64,000 bases of DNA from Bradyrhizobiaceae bacterium Ga0074131 (GCA_001464035.1 LNEC01000019.1:186001-250000); one strand, 5' to 3'; numbered from the stretch's first letter, positions 52,041-63,231 are shown. Notes: generated from the sequence alone by a model not told the origin. Made by a program: numbers and translations.

Positions 52041-52961
52041 TCACCCCCGCTGCTTCTCATAGGCCTTGAGATGCGTGTAGGCGATGCGCAGCTTCGGCAC
52101 GGGCACCTTCGCCGCGTCGCCGCGGGCGATCAGGTCGCCGATGACGTGGTCGGCTTCGACCGGCGCGCCCGCCTTGATGTCGCGGAACATCGACGCGGTC
52201 ATCTGCGAACCGTCTGATGTCAGCAGGCCGCGGGTGCGCTGGAAGAACGGCCCGCTCGGCGCATGGCCTTCGGCGGCCGCAACCGCGCTGCATTCATCGA
52301 GCACGCCGAGGATGAAATCCTTGCCGCCGGGCACCGCCAGGATATTGCCGACCGGGCTGCGCATCAGGCAGGTCGAGGCCGCCAGCGAGGCCAGGAACAC
52401 CCACTTCTCCCACATCTCCTGCACAATGTTTTCGCTGGCCACCGCGCCGAGCTTGCCGCTCGCCATGATCTTCGCGATGGCGCGCACCCGATCCGAAAGC
52501 CCGCCGTCGCGCTCACCGAAATTGAGCGATTGCATCGGCGCGAGCTGAACCACCTCGCGCGCTTCGTTGAGGGTGGCGGCGATCGCGCAGAGGCCGCCGA
52601 GCACGCGCTCGCGGCCGAACCTGGCGTCAAGCACGTCCATGTGCAGCATGCCGTTGAGCAGGGGTATGATCGAGGTCTGCGGTCCGACCGCCGGCGCAAA
52701 CGACGCGACGGCGTCGTCGAGATCGAACGCCTTGCAGCTCAGCAGCACGATATCGAATGGTTCGGCGAGCTGCCCGGCCTGCACCGTCGGCGGGTTCTTC
52801 AGCGTCACGTCGCCGTTCGGACTCCGGATCACGAGGCCGGCGCCGGCGAGCTCCGCGGCGCGCCGTGGCCGGACCAGGAATGTCACGTCACAGCCGGCCT
52901 CGAGCATCCTGCCGCCGAAATATCCGCCGATGGCGCCGGCGCCGACCACGAGAACGCGCAT
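52041..52961 (-). CDS. Ketopantoate reductase-family (PanE/ApbA-like) protein
   Basis: 306 residues. N-terminal Rossmann fold RVLVVGAGAIGGYFGGRMLE (NADP-binding) with FLVRPRR in the second strand; substrate region SCKAFDLDDAV, the Lys in EKWVFLAS and the C-terminal helical end PVEADHVIGDLIARGD. Probably reduces 2-oxo acids. Whether it is the pantothenate enzyme is unclear since rhizobia carry several paralogues. 74 bp after the isomerase on the same strand. Confidence 0.9.
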   Translation of the reverse strand: MRVLVVGAGAIGGYFGGRMLEAGCDVTFLVRPRRAAELAGAGLVIRSPNGDVTLKNPPTVQAGQLAEPFDIVLLSCKAFDLDDAVASFAPAVGPQTSIIPLLNGMLHMDVLDARFGRERVLGGLCAIAATLNEAREVVQLAPMQSLNFGERDGGLSDRVRAIAKIMASGKLGAVASENIVQEMWEKWVFLASLAASTCLMRSPVGNILAVPGGKDFILGVLDECSAVAAAEGHAPSGPFFQRTRGLLTSDGSQMTASMFRDIKAGAPVEADHVIGDLIARGDAAKVPVPKLRIAYTHLKAYEKQRG

Positions 52962-53035
52962 GGCTTGGCTTCCTTTTTCTTGTTGTTGGAGGGCGAAGGG
53001 CGAATCGGCCTTGCCTATTCGCTACTCGCCACTCG

Positions 53036-53641
53036 CTACTTCCCCGAGACCAGTTCCTCGACGTCGCGCAATTGCTCCTTGCCGAAGAACATTTCCTTGC
53101 CGACGAAGAAGGTCGGCGAGCCGAACGCGCCGCGCTCGACCGCTCCTTGCGTGTTCTCGATCAGTTTCGCCTTGACGTCCGCTTGCTGCGCGCGCGCGAA
53201 CAGTCTGGCGGCGTCGAGGCCGGACGCCGCCAGGGCCTTCGTCGCCACTTCAGGGTCGTCCATCTTCTTCGGCTCGACCCACATGTGATGGAACGCGGCA
53301 TCGACGTACTTCTCGAACACGCCCTCCAATTGCGCGGCAATGGCGGCGCGCATCAGATTGAGGGTGTTGACCGGAAAGAACGGATTCCAGACATAGGGCC
53401 TGACCTGAAAGCGCCTGACGAATCGTTCCGTCTCCAGCGCGTTGAACTCCGACTTGTTCCGGACGCCGGCGAGGGTTTCGGCCGGCGATCGGTTGTTGGT
53501 GGCTTTGAAGATGCCGCCGAGCAGAACCGGTACATACTCGAACTTCACGCCGATGCGCCGCTCGATCGCCGGGATCGCCTCGTGGCTGAGAAAAGCATTG
53601 GGGCTGCCGAAGTCGAACAGGAATTGCGGGGCGGTTGGCAA
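53036..53641 (-). CDS. 2-hydroxychromene-2-carboxylate isomerase-like (DsbA-fold) protein
   Basis: 201 residues. Kappa-class GST/DsbA-type fold: FLFDFGSPNAFLSHEAIPA with the catalytic Ser, PVLLGGIFKATNNRSPAET, the RPYVWNPFFPVNTLNLMRAA loop and GAFGSPTFFVGKEMFFGKEQ near the end. In naphthalene-type pathways it isomerises a hydroxychromene acid with glutathione; here no aromatic operon surrounds it, so it may have a wider role. Ends before the panE-like gene. Confidence 0.9.
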   Translation of the reverse strand: MPTAPQFLFDFGSPNAFLSHEAIPAIERRIGVKFEYVPVLLGGIFKATNNRSPAETLAGVRNKSEFNALETERFVRRFQVRPYVWNPFFPVNTLNLMRAAIAAQLEGVFEKYVDAAFHHMWVEPKKMDDPEVATKALAASGLDAARLFARAQQADVKAKLIENTQGAVERGAFGSPTFFVGKEMFFGKEQLRDVEELVSGK

Positions 53642-53695
53642 CGGCAGTCTCCCGGATGCGACGGTTTCTTATATGATCCCTGTCATTTCAACAGC

Positions 53696-54304
53696 CTAGC
53701 GGTTCGCATCGGCGGGATCAACCGGCGCCCGGTCGCTGAAGGCGAGATGGACGACGTGATCACGGATGTCGCTCGGCCAACCCGCGATCAAGCCGGTGAA
53801 ATGCCGTCGATCGTCGGCGAACAAGGCGCGCGAGGCTTCCTCGAAGCCGGGGAGATTGCCGGCCATCGCCGACATGAAGTGATAGGCGGCGTCTCTTGCG
53901 GCGCGGCTGCGATCAAGGTCGCCGCTGCAACGCCGCGCTGCCTCGACCAGCTTTCGCAGCGCCACCGACGCGCCGCCCGGCTGTGCCGCCAGCCACTCCC
54001 AATGCCGCGGCATCAGCGTCACTTCGCGGGCGACGACGCCGAGTCTCGGCCGTCCGCGCCCGCGCGGCTGCGGCGACGGCAGGTCGTCGGCGGGCGGTTC
54101 CGGCAAACGCGCGACGATGTCGCGTTCGCTGCCGCGCAAATCCAGATCGAGCGGGCGGCCGCTTGCATCGTCGAAAATGATGATGGGCTCCTGGGCCGCG
54201 CTTCTGGACGCCGTCATGACCGCGAGCGCGACCTCGGCGAGAGGACCGGCGGCTAACCGCTGCTGGCCGATAAAGGCGGTAACGCGTTCGGGAGCTTGGA
54301 TCAT
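53696..54304 (-). CDS. DUF2239-family protein
   Basis: 202 residues from the ATG at 54304. Carries the family segments VTAFIGQQRLAAGPLAEVA, IIIFDDASGRPLDLDLRGSE, REVTLMPRHWEWLAAQPGGA and AAYHFMSAMAGNLPGFEEAS. Function of the family is unknown. The Arg-rich middle (PRGRGRPRLGVVARE) hints at DNA or RNA binding. Divergent from the GST gene with AT-rich promoter DNA between. Confidence 0.85.
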   Translation of the reverse strand: MIQAPERVTAFIGQQRLAAGPLAEVALAVMTASRSAAQEPIIIFDDASGRPLDLDLRGSERDIVARLPEPPADDLPSPQPRGRGRPRLGVVAREVTLMPRHWEWLAAQPGGASVALRKLVEAARRCSGDLDRSRAARDAAYHFMSAMAGNLPGFEEASRALFADDRRHFTGLIAGWPSDIRDHVVHLAFSDRAPVDPADANR

Positions 54305-54335
54305 GGGGAAAACCTCGGCATTTCGCATTCTAATT

Positions 54336-54377
54336 TACCCGGATAGAATTTTAGCGTCAATATCATCCGGATAATAT
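54336..54377. promoter_or_regulatory. Paired CCGGATA motifs in a divergent promoter
   Basis: CCGGATA occurs at 54339-54345 and 54367-54373, 28 bp apart, in a short AT-rich stretch. The second is inside the near-palindrome ATATCATCCGGATAATAT (54360-54377, one mismatched pair). Likely regulator site for the DUF2239 gene, the GST gene or both; the regulator is not identified. Confidence 0.5.
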
Positions 54378-54493
54378 ATTCCATGGACGGATCGTCGGCT
54401 CCGCGGATGCCACAGGTCCAATCGCCAACCCGCCGGTGCGCTGCTAGGAGATCACCACGTCCAATGACCCACAGCGCCTTCCGGGGAACCGCC

Positions 54494-55159
54494 ATGCTCA
54501 CCGTCCATCACCTCAACAATTCCCGTTCGCAGCGCGTGCTGTGGTTGTTGGAAGAACTTGGGCTCCCCTACCAGATCGTGCGTTATCAGCGTCAGCCGGA
54601 CATGCGGGCCCCGGCGGAACTGCGCGCGATCCATCCGCTCGGCAAATCGCCGGTCATTACCGACAACGGCAACACCGTCGCCGAGTCCGGCGCGATCGCC
54701 GAATACATCCTCAGTAGCTATGGCGAGGGCCGCCTGATTCCGCCGCCCGGGACGCCCGAGCGGCTGCGCTATACCTACTGGCTGCACTATGCCGAAGGCT
54801 CGGCGATGTCGCCGCTGCTCTTGAAGCTGTTGTTCACCCTGATGCCGAAGCGCGCCCCGGCGCTGCTGCGTCCGCTGGTGCGCAAGGTCTGCAACCAGGC
54901 GCTGACCACGCTGGTCCATCCGCAACTCAAGCAGCACATGGCCTACTGGGAAAGCGAACTCGGCAAGAGCGAGTGGTTCGCGGGCGTCGAATTCACCGCC
55001 GCCGACATCCAGATGAGTTTTCCGCTGGAGGCGGCCGCCGCGCGCGGCGGGCTCGAACAGGGCCACCCCAAGTCCATGGCGTTTCTCGACCGCATTCACG
55101 CCCGGCCGGCCTACAAGCGCGCGCTCGAAAAAGGCGGGCCGTACATGATTGGCCGGTGA
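54494..55159 (+). CDS. Glutathione S-transferase
   Basis: 221 residues from the ATG at 54494, where the family normally begins (MLTVHHLNNSRSQRVLWLLE); an ATG at 54464 would add ten residues. Thioredoxin-like half: LGLPYQIVRYQRQPD, PLGKSPVITDNG, AESGAIAEYIL, with the Ser-type active centre; helical half WFAGVEFTAADIQMSFPLEA. Cytoplasmic detoxification role expected. Confidence 0.92.
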   Translation: MLTVHHLNNSRSQRVLWLLEELGLPYQIVRYQRQPDMRAPAELRAIHPLGKSPVITDNGNTVAESGAIAEYILSSYGEGRLIPPPGTPERLRYTYWLHYAEGSAMSPLLLKLLFTLMPKRAPALLRPLVRKVCNQALTTLVHPQLKQHMAYWESELGKSEWFAGVEFTAADIQMSFPLEAAAARGGLEQGHPKSMAFLDRIHARPAYKRALEKGGPYMIGR

Positions 55160-55197
55160 CGCGAACGGATCGGTGATCTGACACATTAGCTTTCGCG

Positions 55198-56598
55198 TCA
55201 CTGCCGCTTCGCAGCGATCACTTCGCTGACCAGGCGCCCGAGGCCCCTGATATCGCCGGTGGGGTCGACGGAGTCGCCGAGCCGGACGATCACGAGGTTC
55301 TGCGACGGCAGGATGACGATGCGCTGGCCGAGATCGCCGGACGCAAAGAATGCGTCGCGGGGAATCCCGAGCCTGACGCGCGCCCTGGCGCTTTCGTGCT
55401 CGCTGCGATTGGTCCAGAAGCCGGCCCCATAGTCGGTATCGAGGGTCGCTGCGGCCGACAGATCGACCCAATCCGCGTGCAGGACACGGCGGCCGCCGAC
55501 CACGCCGTCGTTGAGATAGAGCAATCCGAAGCGCGCCCAGTCCCGCGCGCTGGCCAGCATGTAGGCCGTTCCCTGCAGCGTGCCTGACGCGTCGAATTCC
55601 AGCGTCACGTTGCGCATCCCGAGCGGATTGAACAGCTCGCGCCAGGCAAAGGCCAGCGTCTGCTCGGGTCCGCCGACGCTGTCGCGGATGATCCGCGCCA
55701 GGAGCTGGGTGGTGGCGCTGCTATAGGCCCACCGCGTTCCCGGCGGGGCGATCAAGGTCGCCTGCGCCGCGAAGCCGGCCATGTCGCGGTGCAGATAAAC
55801 CATCTGGCTGGAGGGATCGAAGCCGGAATTGGTTTCGTCCAGCGCAAGCCCCGTCGTCATCCGCATCAGGTGCTCGACCTCGATCGCGCGGCGCGGGTCG
55901 GTCGGCGCGCGCCACTCCGGAACCGGCGCCGGGAACGAGGGCGTCACCAGTCCCTGTTGCGTCAAAATGCCGATCAGTGCGTTGACCACGGACTTGGTCA
56001 TGGAGAATCCGAGCAGCGGCGTATCGACGCCCACGCCGTCGGCATAACGCTCGGCAATCACGGCGCCGTCATGCACCACCACCACCGCCTTGGTGCGTCG
56101 AAACGGCGGCGCCGCAGGCTCCTCGAAGGCATGATCGAGCGCCGCCTTCAATTTGGGATCGGCCGGCTCGACGATGGCAGCGCCGGCTATCTCGGCCAGC
56201 AGCGGCGGACTCCTGGATTGTCTCAACGCGGCGACGTCGCTTCGGAGCAGATAGGGTTGTTCCCCGCCGTGCAGAAGCACGCAGCCGAAACCCTCGTGAA
56301 ACGCCGCGCGGCTGCCGAACAATCCCGCCACCGATGCATCGACGATGTTGCCGGTGCGATCGAGCCGATATCTCAGCCCCGGACGCAGCAAGCGAATGCC
56401 GCTGCGCTCGATGGTTTCCGCGAACACCGATGCCGGGTCGAGCCCGGAGACGAAACTCTTCGAGCAGACGTTGTGCGCGACCATGCCGGTGGCGACGCGA
56501 ACGGCGCGATCAGGGCGGAAGATGGCGGCCGACGCCGCGACCGTGGCCAGCACCACCGCGCCGGCAACACCGCTGGCCATGGCCTTTCGCGACACCAC
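55198..56598 (-). CDS. Beta-lactamase-type (class C) serine hydrolase
   Basis: 466 residues with an N-terminal hydrophobic anchor (AGAVVLATVAASAAIF). Serine-hydrolase motifs: S-x-x-K in LGFSMTKSVVNALIG (about residue 205), the Tyr motif region RWAYSSATTQLLARII, and SERHESARARVRLG near the C-terminus. The AVVVVHDGAVIAERYADGVG strand is typical. Acts probably on D-peptides or esters in the periplasm. Transcribed after the SDR gene with a 22-bp gap. Confidence 0.88.
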   Translation of the reverse strand: MVSRKAMASGVAGAVVLATVAASAAIFRPDRAVRVATGMVAHNVCSKSFVSGLDPASVFAETIERSGIRLLRPGLRYRLDRTGNIVDASVAGLFGSRAAFHEGFGCVLLHGGEQPYLLRSDVAALRQSRSPPLLAEIAGAAIVEPADPKLKAALDHAFEEPAAPPFRRTKAVVVVHDGAVIAERYADGVGVDTPLLGFSMTKSVVNALIGILTQQGLVTPSFPAPVPEWRAPTDPRRAIEVEHLMRMTTGLALDETNSGFDPSSQMVYLHRDMAGFAAQATLIAPPGTRWAYSSATTQLLARIIRDSVGGPEQTLAFAWRELFNPLGMRNVTLEFDASGTLQGTAYMLASARDWARFGLLYLNDGVVGGRRVLHADWVDLSAAATLDTDYGAGFWTNRSEHESARARVRLGIPRDAFFASGDLGQRIVILPSQNLVIVRLGDSVDPTGDIRGLGRLVSEVIAAKRQ

Positions 56599-56620
56599 GC
56601 GTCCCTCCCCCGCGCCCGGA

Positions 56621-57517
56621 TCAGCGCCCTTTCTGGGCCTCGCCCATGGAAGGCAGTGCCCTCACGGTCACGCCCGGCGGCGGCAGGTCGTCATCCGGCA
56701 CGAAGAAATCCGACATCAGCGCGATCTGCGGGTCGACCCGGTAATGCTCAAAATCGCGCACGCCGCTGTCATGAAGCACCCTGTCGTCGATGCAGAACCG
56801 CCCGGTAAATTCGCGCGACGGTTTGGTGAAAATGACATGGGCGGCATCGCCCATGATGTCAGGGGTGCGGCTGGCGCGCATCATCGCGTCGCCGCCCAGC
56901 AGATTGCCGACCGCGGCGGTGGCGATGGTGGTGCGCGGCCACAGCGCGTTGACGGCGACGCCGGCCGACTTCAATTCACCGGCGAGACCCAGCACGCACA
57001 TGCTCATGCCGAACTTCGCCATGGTGTAGGCGGTGGAATGCTCGAACCATTTTGTCCGCATGTCGAGCGGCGGGGACAGCATCAGGATGTGCGGGTTTTC
57101 CGCCTTCTTCAGATGCGGGATACAGTATTTCGACACCACGAAGGTGCCGCGGGTGTTGATGCCCATCATCAGGTCGAACCGCTTCATGTCGGTCGCCTGC
57201 GAATTGGTCAGGCTGATGGCGCTGGCGTTGTTGACGCAGATGTCGATGCCGCCGAATTCGGCGACGGTCCGGTCGATCGCCGCCATCACCTGGGCTTCGT
57301 CGCGGATGTCGCACAGGACCGGCAACGCCTTGCCGCCGGCGGCGCGGACTTGCTCGGCGGCGGTGTAGATCGTGCCCTTGAGCTTCGGATGCGGCTCGGC
57401 GGTCTTGGCGGCGATCGCGACGTTGGCGCCGTCGCGCGCGGCACGCAGCGCGATCGCCAGCCCGATACCGCGGCTGCCGCCGGATACGAACAGCGTTTTG
57501 CCTGTCAGTGACGGCAT
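56621..57517 (-). CDS. Short-chain dehydrogenase (HSDL2-like)
   Basis: 298 residues from the ATG at 57517. Cofactor loop FVSGGSRGIGLAIALRAARDG, NNASAIS, and catalytic Tyr-x-x-x-Lys in HSTAYTMAKFGMSM. The ending ALWPRTTIATAAVGNLLGGD and the FAKPSREFTGRF-like segment FTKPSREFTGRFCIDD are those of hydroxysteroid dehydrogenase-like 2 proteins. Substrate unknown. Directly before the serine hydrolase gene. Confidence 0.9.
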   Translation of the reverse strand: MPSLTGKTLFVSGGSRGIGLAIALRAARDGANVAIAAKTAEPHPKLKGTIYTAAEQVRAAGGKALPVLCDIRDEAQVMAAIDRTVAEFGGIDICVNNASAISLTNSQATDMKRFDLMMGINTRGTFVVSKYCIPHLKKAENPHILMLSPPLDMRTKWFEHSTAYTMAKFGMSMCVLGLAGELKSAGVAVNALWPRTTIATAAVGNLLGGDAMMRASRTPDIMGDAAHVIFTKPSREFTGRFCIDDRVLHDSGVRDFEHYRVDPQIALMSDFFVPDDDLPPPGVTVRALPSMGEAQKGR

Positions 57518-57560
57518 GTTTCCCTCCCTGCGGCGGTGTTGGCCAGCGGGCGTCGTCGCC

Positions 57561-59300
<1,740 letters not shown>

Positions 59301-59426
59301 CATCAAACCTTCCAATGCAAGCGGAGATCAGCGAAATGACGCAGGCTCTTTGCCGCCACGAATGCTATAGGAACTCCGGCGCGGGGAGCAAAACGCCTTC
59401 TCGTGATTCGGCAGAAGATTGCAGGC

Positions 59427-60812
59427 ATGACAACCGTTACCCCGGCTGCGGACATCGTTGGCCTAAGGACCTATCCGCGCCGCGCCGCCGTCGTCAGCTG
59501 GATTTTCTTCGACTGGGCGGCGCAGCCTTACTTCACGCTGATCACGACCTTCGTGTTCGCACCCTATTTCGCCACCCATGTGGCCGCCAATCCCGCCAGC
59601 GGGCAGGCGATGTGGGGCTTTGCAACCGCGGCGGCGGGGCTGCTGATCGCGCTGCTCTCGCCGGTGCTGGGAGCGATCGCGGACGCCAGCGGCCGTCGCA
59701 AGCCGTGGATCGCCGCGTTCGGCGCGCTGCTGGTGATCGGCTCCTCCCTGATGTGGTTCGGCAAGCCCGGCGACCCCAGCGTGATTCCGGCGCTTCTGCT
59801 CGCCTATGGGATCGCGACCATCGGCATCGAATTCGCCATCGTCTTCAACAATGCGATGATGCCGTCGCTGGTGCCGCCCGACAAGATCGGGCGATTGTCC
59901 GGCACCGGCTGGGCCACCGGCTATGTCGGCGGCATTCTCACGCTGGTCCTGGTGCTCGGGTTTCTGGCGGCGAATCCGGCCACCGGTCGCACGCTGTTCG
60001 GATTCATGCCGCTGTTCGGTCTCGATCCGGTGACGCATGAGGGCGATCGCATCACCGGCCCGTTCACCGCCGTCTGGTTCATCATCTTCGTGACGCCGAT
60101 GTTCCTGCTGACGCCGGATTACCCGGCGAAGCTGCGGGTGCGCGAGGCGCTGCGCGCGGGCCTGACCGAACTGAAGGGAACGCTCGCCGAACTGCCGAAA
60201 CGTAGATCGATGGCGGCGTTTCTGCTCGCCAACATGATCTATACCGACGGCCTGGTGTCGCTGTTCGCATTCGGCGGCATCTACGCCGCCGGCACGTTCG
60301 GCTGGCATACCATCCAGATCGGCACTTTCGGCATCCTGCTCGCGGTCGCCGGCACTATTGGGGCGTGGCTCGGCGGCAAGCTCGACGATACGCTTGGGCC
60401 GAAGCGAGTCATCGCCGGCAGCACGGTGGTTCTGCTGTCGTCGATCATTGCCATCCTGCTCGTCGACAGGGATTCGATCTTCCTCGTCAAGGTGGCGCCG
60501 CCTGTGCCCGGCGGCGCGCTGTTCTCCGGCGCCGCCGAGCGCGCCTATCTGGTGCTCGGCTGCCTGATCGGCATGGCCGGCGGCCCATTGCAGGCGGCGT
60601 CGCGCTCGCTGCTGGTTCGCATGGCCCCGAAAGACCGCATCGCGCAATATTTCGGACTGTTCGCGCTGACCGGAAAGGTCACGTCCTTTGTCGGCCCGCT
60701 CCTGATCGGTGCGATCACCGCGGTGACAGCGAGCCAGAAGGCCGGCATGGCGGTGCTGGTGGTATTCTTCGTCGCAGGCCTGGCGCTGCTGGCGCAGGTC
60801 AGGGACGAATAG
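59427..60812 (+). CDS. MFS transporter, UMF1 (Atg22-like) family
   Basis: 461 residues from the ATG at 59427. About twelve membrane helices. Family marks: SWIFFDWAAQPYFTLITTF, the loop GAIADASGRRKPWIA, FNNAMMPSLVPPDKIGRLSG and GTGWATGYVGG. Family members export amino acids or similar solutes, though the substrate is not known. Divergent from ggt; ends 31 bp before purH on the opposite strand. Confidence 0.9.
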   Translation: MTTVTPAADIVGLRTYPRRAAVVSWIFFDWAAQPYFTLITTFVFAPYFATHVAANPASGQAMWGFATAAAGLLIALLSPVLGAIADASGRRKPWIAAFGALLVIGSSLMWFGKPGDPSVIPALLLAYGIATIGIEFAIVFNNAMMPSLVPPDKIGRLSGTGWATGYVGGILTLVLVLGFLAANPATGRTLFGFMPLFGLDPVTHEGDRITGPFTAVWFIIFVTPMFLLTPDYPAKLRVREALRAGLTELKGTLAELPKRRSMAAFLLANMIYTDGLVSLFAFGGIYAAGTFGWHTIQIGTFGILLAVAGTIGAWLGGKLDDTLGPKRVIAGSTVVLLSSIIAILLVDRDSIFLVKVAPPVPGGALFSGAAERAYLVLGCLIGMAGGPLQAASRSLLVRMAPKDRIAQYFGLFALTGKVTSFVGPLLIGAITAVTASQKAGMAVLVVFFVAGLALLAQVRDE

Positions 60813-60842
60813 ATTCGCACTGCCGTTCCGGGCTACGGATCG

Positions 60843-62435
60843 TTAATGCCGGAAATGCCGGACGCCCGTGAACACCATAGCGACGCCGGCATCGTCGGCG
60901 GCCTGGATGACTTCATTGTCGCGGATCGATCCGCCGGGCTGGATCACGGCGGTGGCGCCGGCTTCGATCGCCACCAGCAATCCATCGGCGAACGGAAAGA
61001 ACGCGTCCGAGGCGACCACCGAGCCTTTGGTCATCGGCGCCGCCAATTTCAAGTCATCGGCGGCGTCCTGCGCCTTGCGCGCCGCGATCCGCGCCGAATC
61101 CACCCGGCTCATCTGGCCGGCGCCGATGCCGACGGTGGCGAGATCCCTGGCATAGACGATGGTGTTTGACTTGACGTGCTTGGCGACGCGGAACGCGAAT
61201 TTGAGATCCCGCATCTCGGCGTCGGTCGGCGCGCGCCGGGTCGCGACCTTCAGCGTCATGCCGTCGACCACGGCGTTGTCGCGGCTCTGTACCAGCAATC
61301 CGCCGGCGACGGTCTTGGCGGTCAGGCCCGCCGTGCACGGATCGGGCAGCGCGCCCGCCAGCAGCAGCCGCAGGTTCTTCTTCGTGGCGACGATAGCGAT
61401 GGCCTCTTCGGTGGCATCAGGCGCGATGATCACCTCGGTGAAGATATCGGTGATGGCGCGCGCGGCGTCGGCATCGAGGGTGCGGTTCAGCGCGACAATG
61501 CCGCCGAACGCGGAGGTCGAATCGCAGGCCAGCGCCCTGCGGTAGGCGCTGACGAGGTCCGCGCCTTCGGCGACGCCGCAGGGATTGGCATGCTTGACGA
61601 TGACGCAGGCAGCGGTGCGCGTGGTGTCGAACTCGCCGAGGCACTCATAGGCGGCATCGGTGTCGTTGATGTTGTTGTAGGACAGCTCCTTGCCCTGCAA
61701 TTGCCGCGCGGTGGCCACGCCGGGACGCTTCTCGGGGGTGCGATAGAACGCGGCGGTCTGGTGCGGATTCTCGCCGTAGCGCAACGCCTGGATCAATCGG
61801 CCGCCGAAGGCGCGATAATCCGGCGCGTCGGTCCTCAATTGGACTGCGAACCAGTTCGAGATCGCCGCGTCATAGGCGGCGGTGCGGGCATAGGCTTTTG
61901 CCGCGAGACGGCGGCGCAAGGCCAGCGTGGTCGTGCCCTGGTGGGCGGCGAGCTCGTCGAGCACGGCCTGATAATCCTGCGCTTCCACGACCACGGCGAC
62001 GTCGCCGTGGTTCTTCGCCGCGGCCCTGATCATCGCGGGGCCGCCGATGTCGATGTTCTCGATGCATGCTTCGAAGCCGGCGCCTCTGTCGACGGTGGCC
62101 TCGAACGGATAGAGGTTGACCACCAAGAGATCGATCGGCGCGATACCATGTGCCTGCATCGCCTCGGCATGTTCCGCATTGCCGCGGATCGCCAGCAATC
62201 CGCCATGCACCTTCGGATGCAGCGTCTTGACCCGGCCGTCCATCATTTCCGGAAAACCGGTCAGTTCCGAAACGTCCCTCACCGTCAGTCCCGCGGCCGC
62301 GATCGCCTTTGCGGTGCCGCCGGTGGAGACCAGATCGATGCCGTAGCCGGCCAGCACGCGGGCGAATTCGATCAGCCCGGTCTTGTCGGAAACGGACAAC
62401 AAAGCGCGGGTGACGCGGCGCGGATGGTCTGTCAT
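60843..62435 (-). CDS. purH: Bifunctional AICAR transformylase / IMP cyclohydrolase
   Basis: Last two steps of IMP synthesis. 530 residues, standard. MGS-type IMPCH domain (1 to about 200): ALLSVSDKTGLIEFARVLAG, STGGTAKAIAAAGL, GRVKTLHPKVHGGLLAIR. AICARFT domain: LRYGENPHQTAAFYR, VIVKHANPCGVAEG (catalytic Lys/His) and DAFFPFADGLLVAIEAGATA. Divergent placement against the MFS gene; the higBA pair follows upstream. Confidence 0.97.
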   Translation of the reverse strand: MTDHPRRVTRALLSVSDKTGLIEFARVLAGYGIDLVSTGGTAKAIAAAGLTVRDVSELTGFPEMMDGRVKTLHPKVHGGLLAIRGNAEHAEAMQAHGIAPIDLLVVNLYPFEATVDRGAGFEACIENIDIGGPAMIRAAAKNHGDVAVVVEAQDYQAVLDELAAHQGTTTLALRRRLAAKAYARTAAYDAAISNWFAVQLRTDAPDYRAFGGRLIQALRYGENPHQTAAFYRTPEKRPGVATARQLQGKELSYNNINDTDAAYECLGEFDTTRTAACVIVKHANPCGVAEGADLVSAYRRALACDSTSAFGGIVALNRTLDADAARAITDIFTEVIIAPDATEEAIAIVATKKNLRLLLAGALPDPCTAGLTAKTVAGGLLVQSRDNAVVDGMTLKVATRRAPTDAEMRDLKFAFRVAKHVKSNTIVYARDLATVGIGAGQMSRVDSARIAARKAQDAADDLKLAAPMTKGSVVASDAFFPFADGLLVAIEAGATAVIQPGGSIRDNEVIQAADDAGVAMVFTGVRHFRH

Positions 62436-62566
62436 GGGGGAGTATCCTGGCTGGTAAGTCCGCCGGGTAGCATGGTTTTCCGGCTGGCGAAACCGGCCAA
62501 AATCCGAGGTGGAAAATCTCTGGTGGGGTCGTTGAGGACCTGCAGCGGCTTCCTGCTCACGGAGTC

Positions 62567-62881
62567 CTAGGCAGCCCTTGCCTTGATAGTCGGGATGTGA
62601 CGGACATCCTCGGTGCGTTCAGCGTGCCAGATATCGTAAGCCGCCTGCATCCGGGTCCAAATCCCCCCGCCATCGCCAAAAAGCTTGCCGAGCCGAACTG
62701 CAACGGCCGGGGATACCGGCTTTCTTTCCTGCAGGATGTCGTAAAGGTGCTGCCGCGAAATCCCCAGAAGTCCGGCGATGTCGGCCTTGGTCCGTCCGGT
62801 GGCCGGAATGACGTCATCGCGAAGCAGCGCCCCGGGATGAGTGGGACAGCGGCCTTTGCCGCGCTTTGCCACATAGACCAT
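62567..62881 (-). CDS. higA: HigA-type antitoxin
   Basis: 104 residues. XRE helix-turn-helix TKADIAGLLGISRQHLYDIL with the N-terminal HPGALLRDDVIPATG typical of HigA, and the helical tail WTRMQAAYDIWHAERTEDV. Binds and neutralises HigB and represses the pair. Starts 12 bp after the higB stop; toxin first, antitoxin second, as in known higBA loci. Confidence 0.93.
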   Translation of the reverse strand: MVYVAKRGKGRCPTHPGALLRDDVIPATGRTKADIAGLLGISRQHLYDILQERKPVSPAVAVRLGKLFGDGGGIWTRMQAAYDIWHAERTEDVRHIPTIKARAA

Positions 62882-62893
62882 GCTTAATCCTCT

Positions 62894-63172
62894 CTAGTGG
62901 TACTGCTCAAAATCGACGCGGCATGCTTCGTCATTTTCGAATTCAAATGTGATGCACCATGGTCCGTTGACGTGAACCGAATAGCGCTTCGGATCAAACC
63001 CGTGCAAGGAATGAAAATCGAAGCCAGGAACGTTCATTTCCTCGGGCCGATTGGCGACGTCGAGACGATCCAGCCTTGCGAAAATGCGCTTATGCATCTT
63101 CGCGTCGATCTTCGAACTCTTGCCCTTGGCCCAAAGCTCCGAAAGGGCTTTGCTCTTGAAATTTCGGATCAC
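62894..63172 (-). CDS. higB: HigB-type RelE-family toxin
   Basis: 92 residues from a GTG. Begins MIRNFKSKALSELWAKGKSS, then KRIFARLDRLDVANRPEEMN and ends YSVHVNGPWCITFEFENDEA, the RelE/ParE fold as in HigB. A ribosome-dependent mRNA interferase is expected. The probable HigA operator lies 7 bp before its start. Confidence 0.93.
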   Translation of the reverse strand: MIRNFKSKALSELWAKGKSSKIDAKMHKRIFARLDRLDVANRPEEMNVPGFDFHSLHGFDPKRYSVHVNGPWCITFEFENDEACRVDFEQYH

Positions 63173-63178
63173 GAGGTA

Positions 63179-63199
63179 ACGTAAGCAATCGGCTTACGT
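63179..63199. promoter_or_regulatory. Probable HigA operator
   Basis: ACGTAAGC-AATCG-GCTTACGT: exact 8-bp inverted arms with a 5-bp spacer, immediately before higB. Confidence 0.78.
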
Positions 63200-63231
63200 C
63201 CGTCAAGAGACGCGCTACCGAAGCTCGCCCC

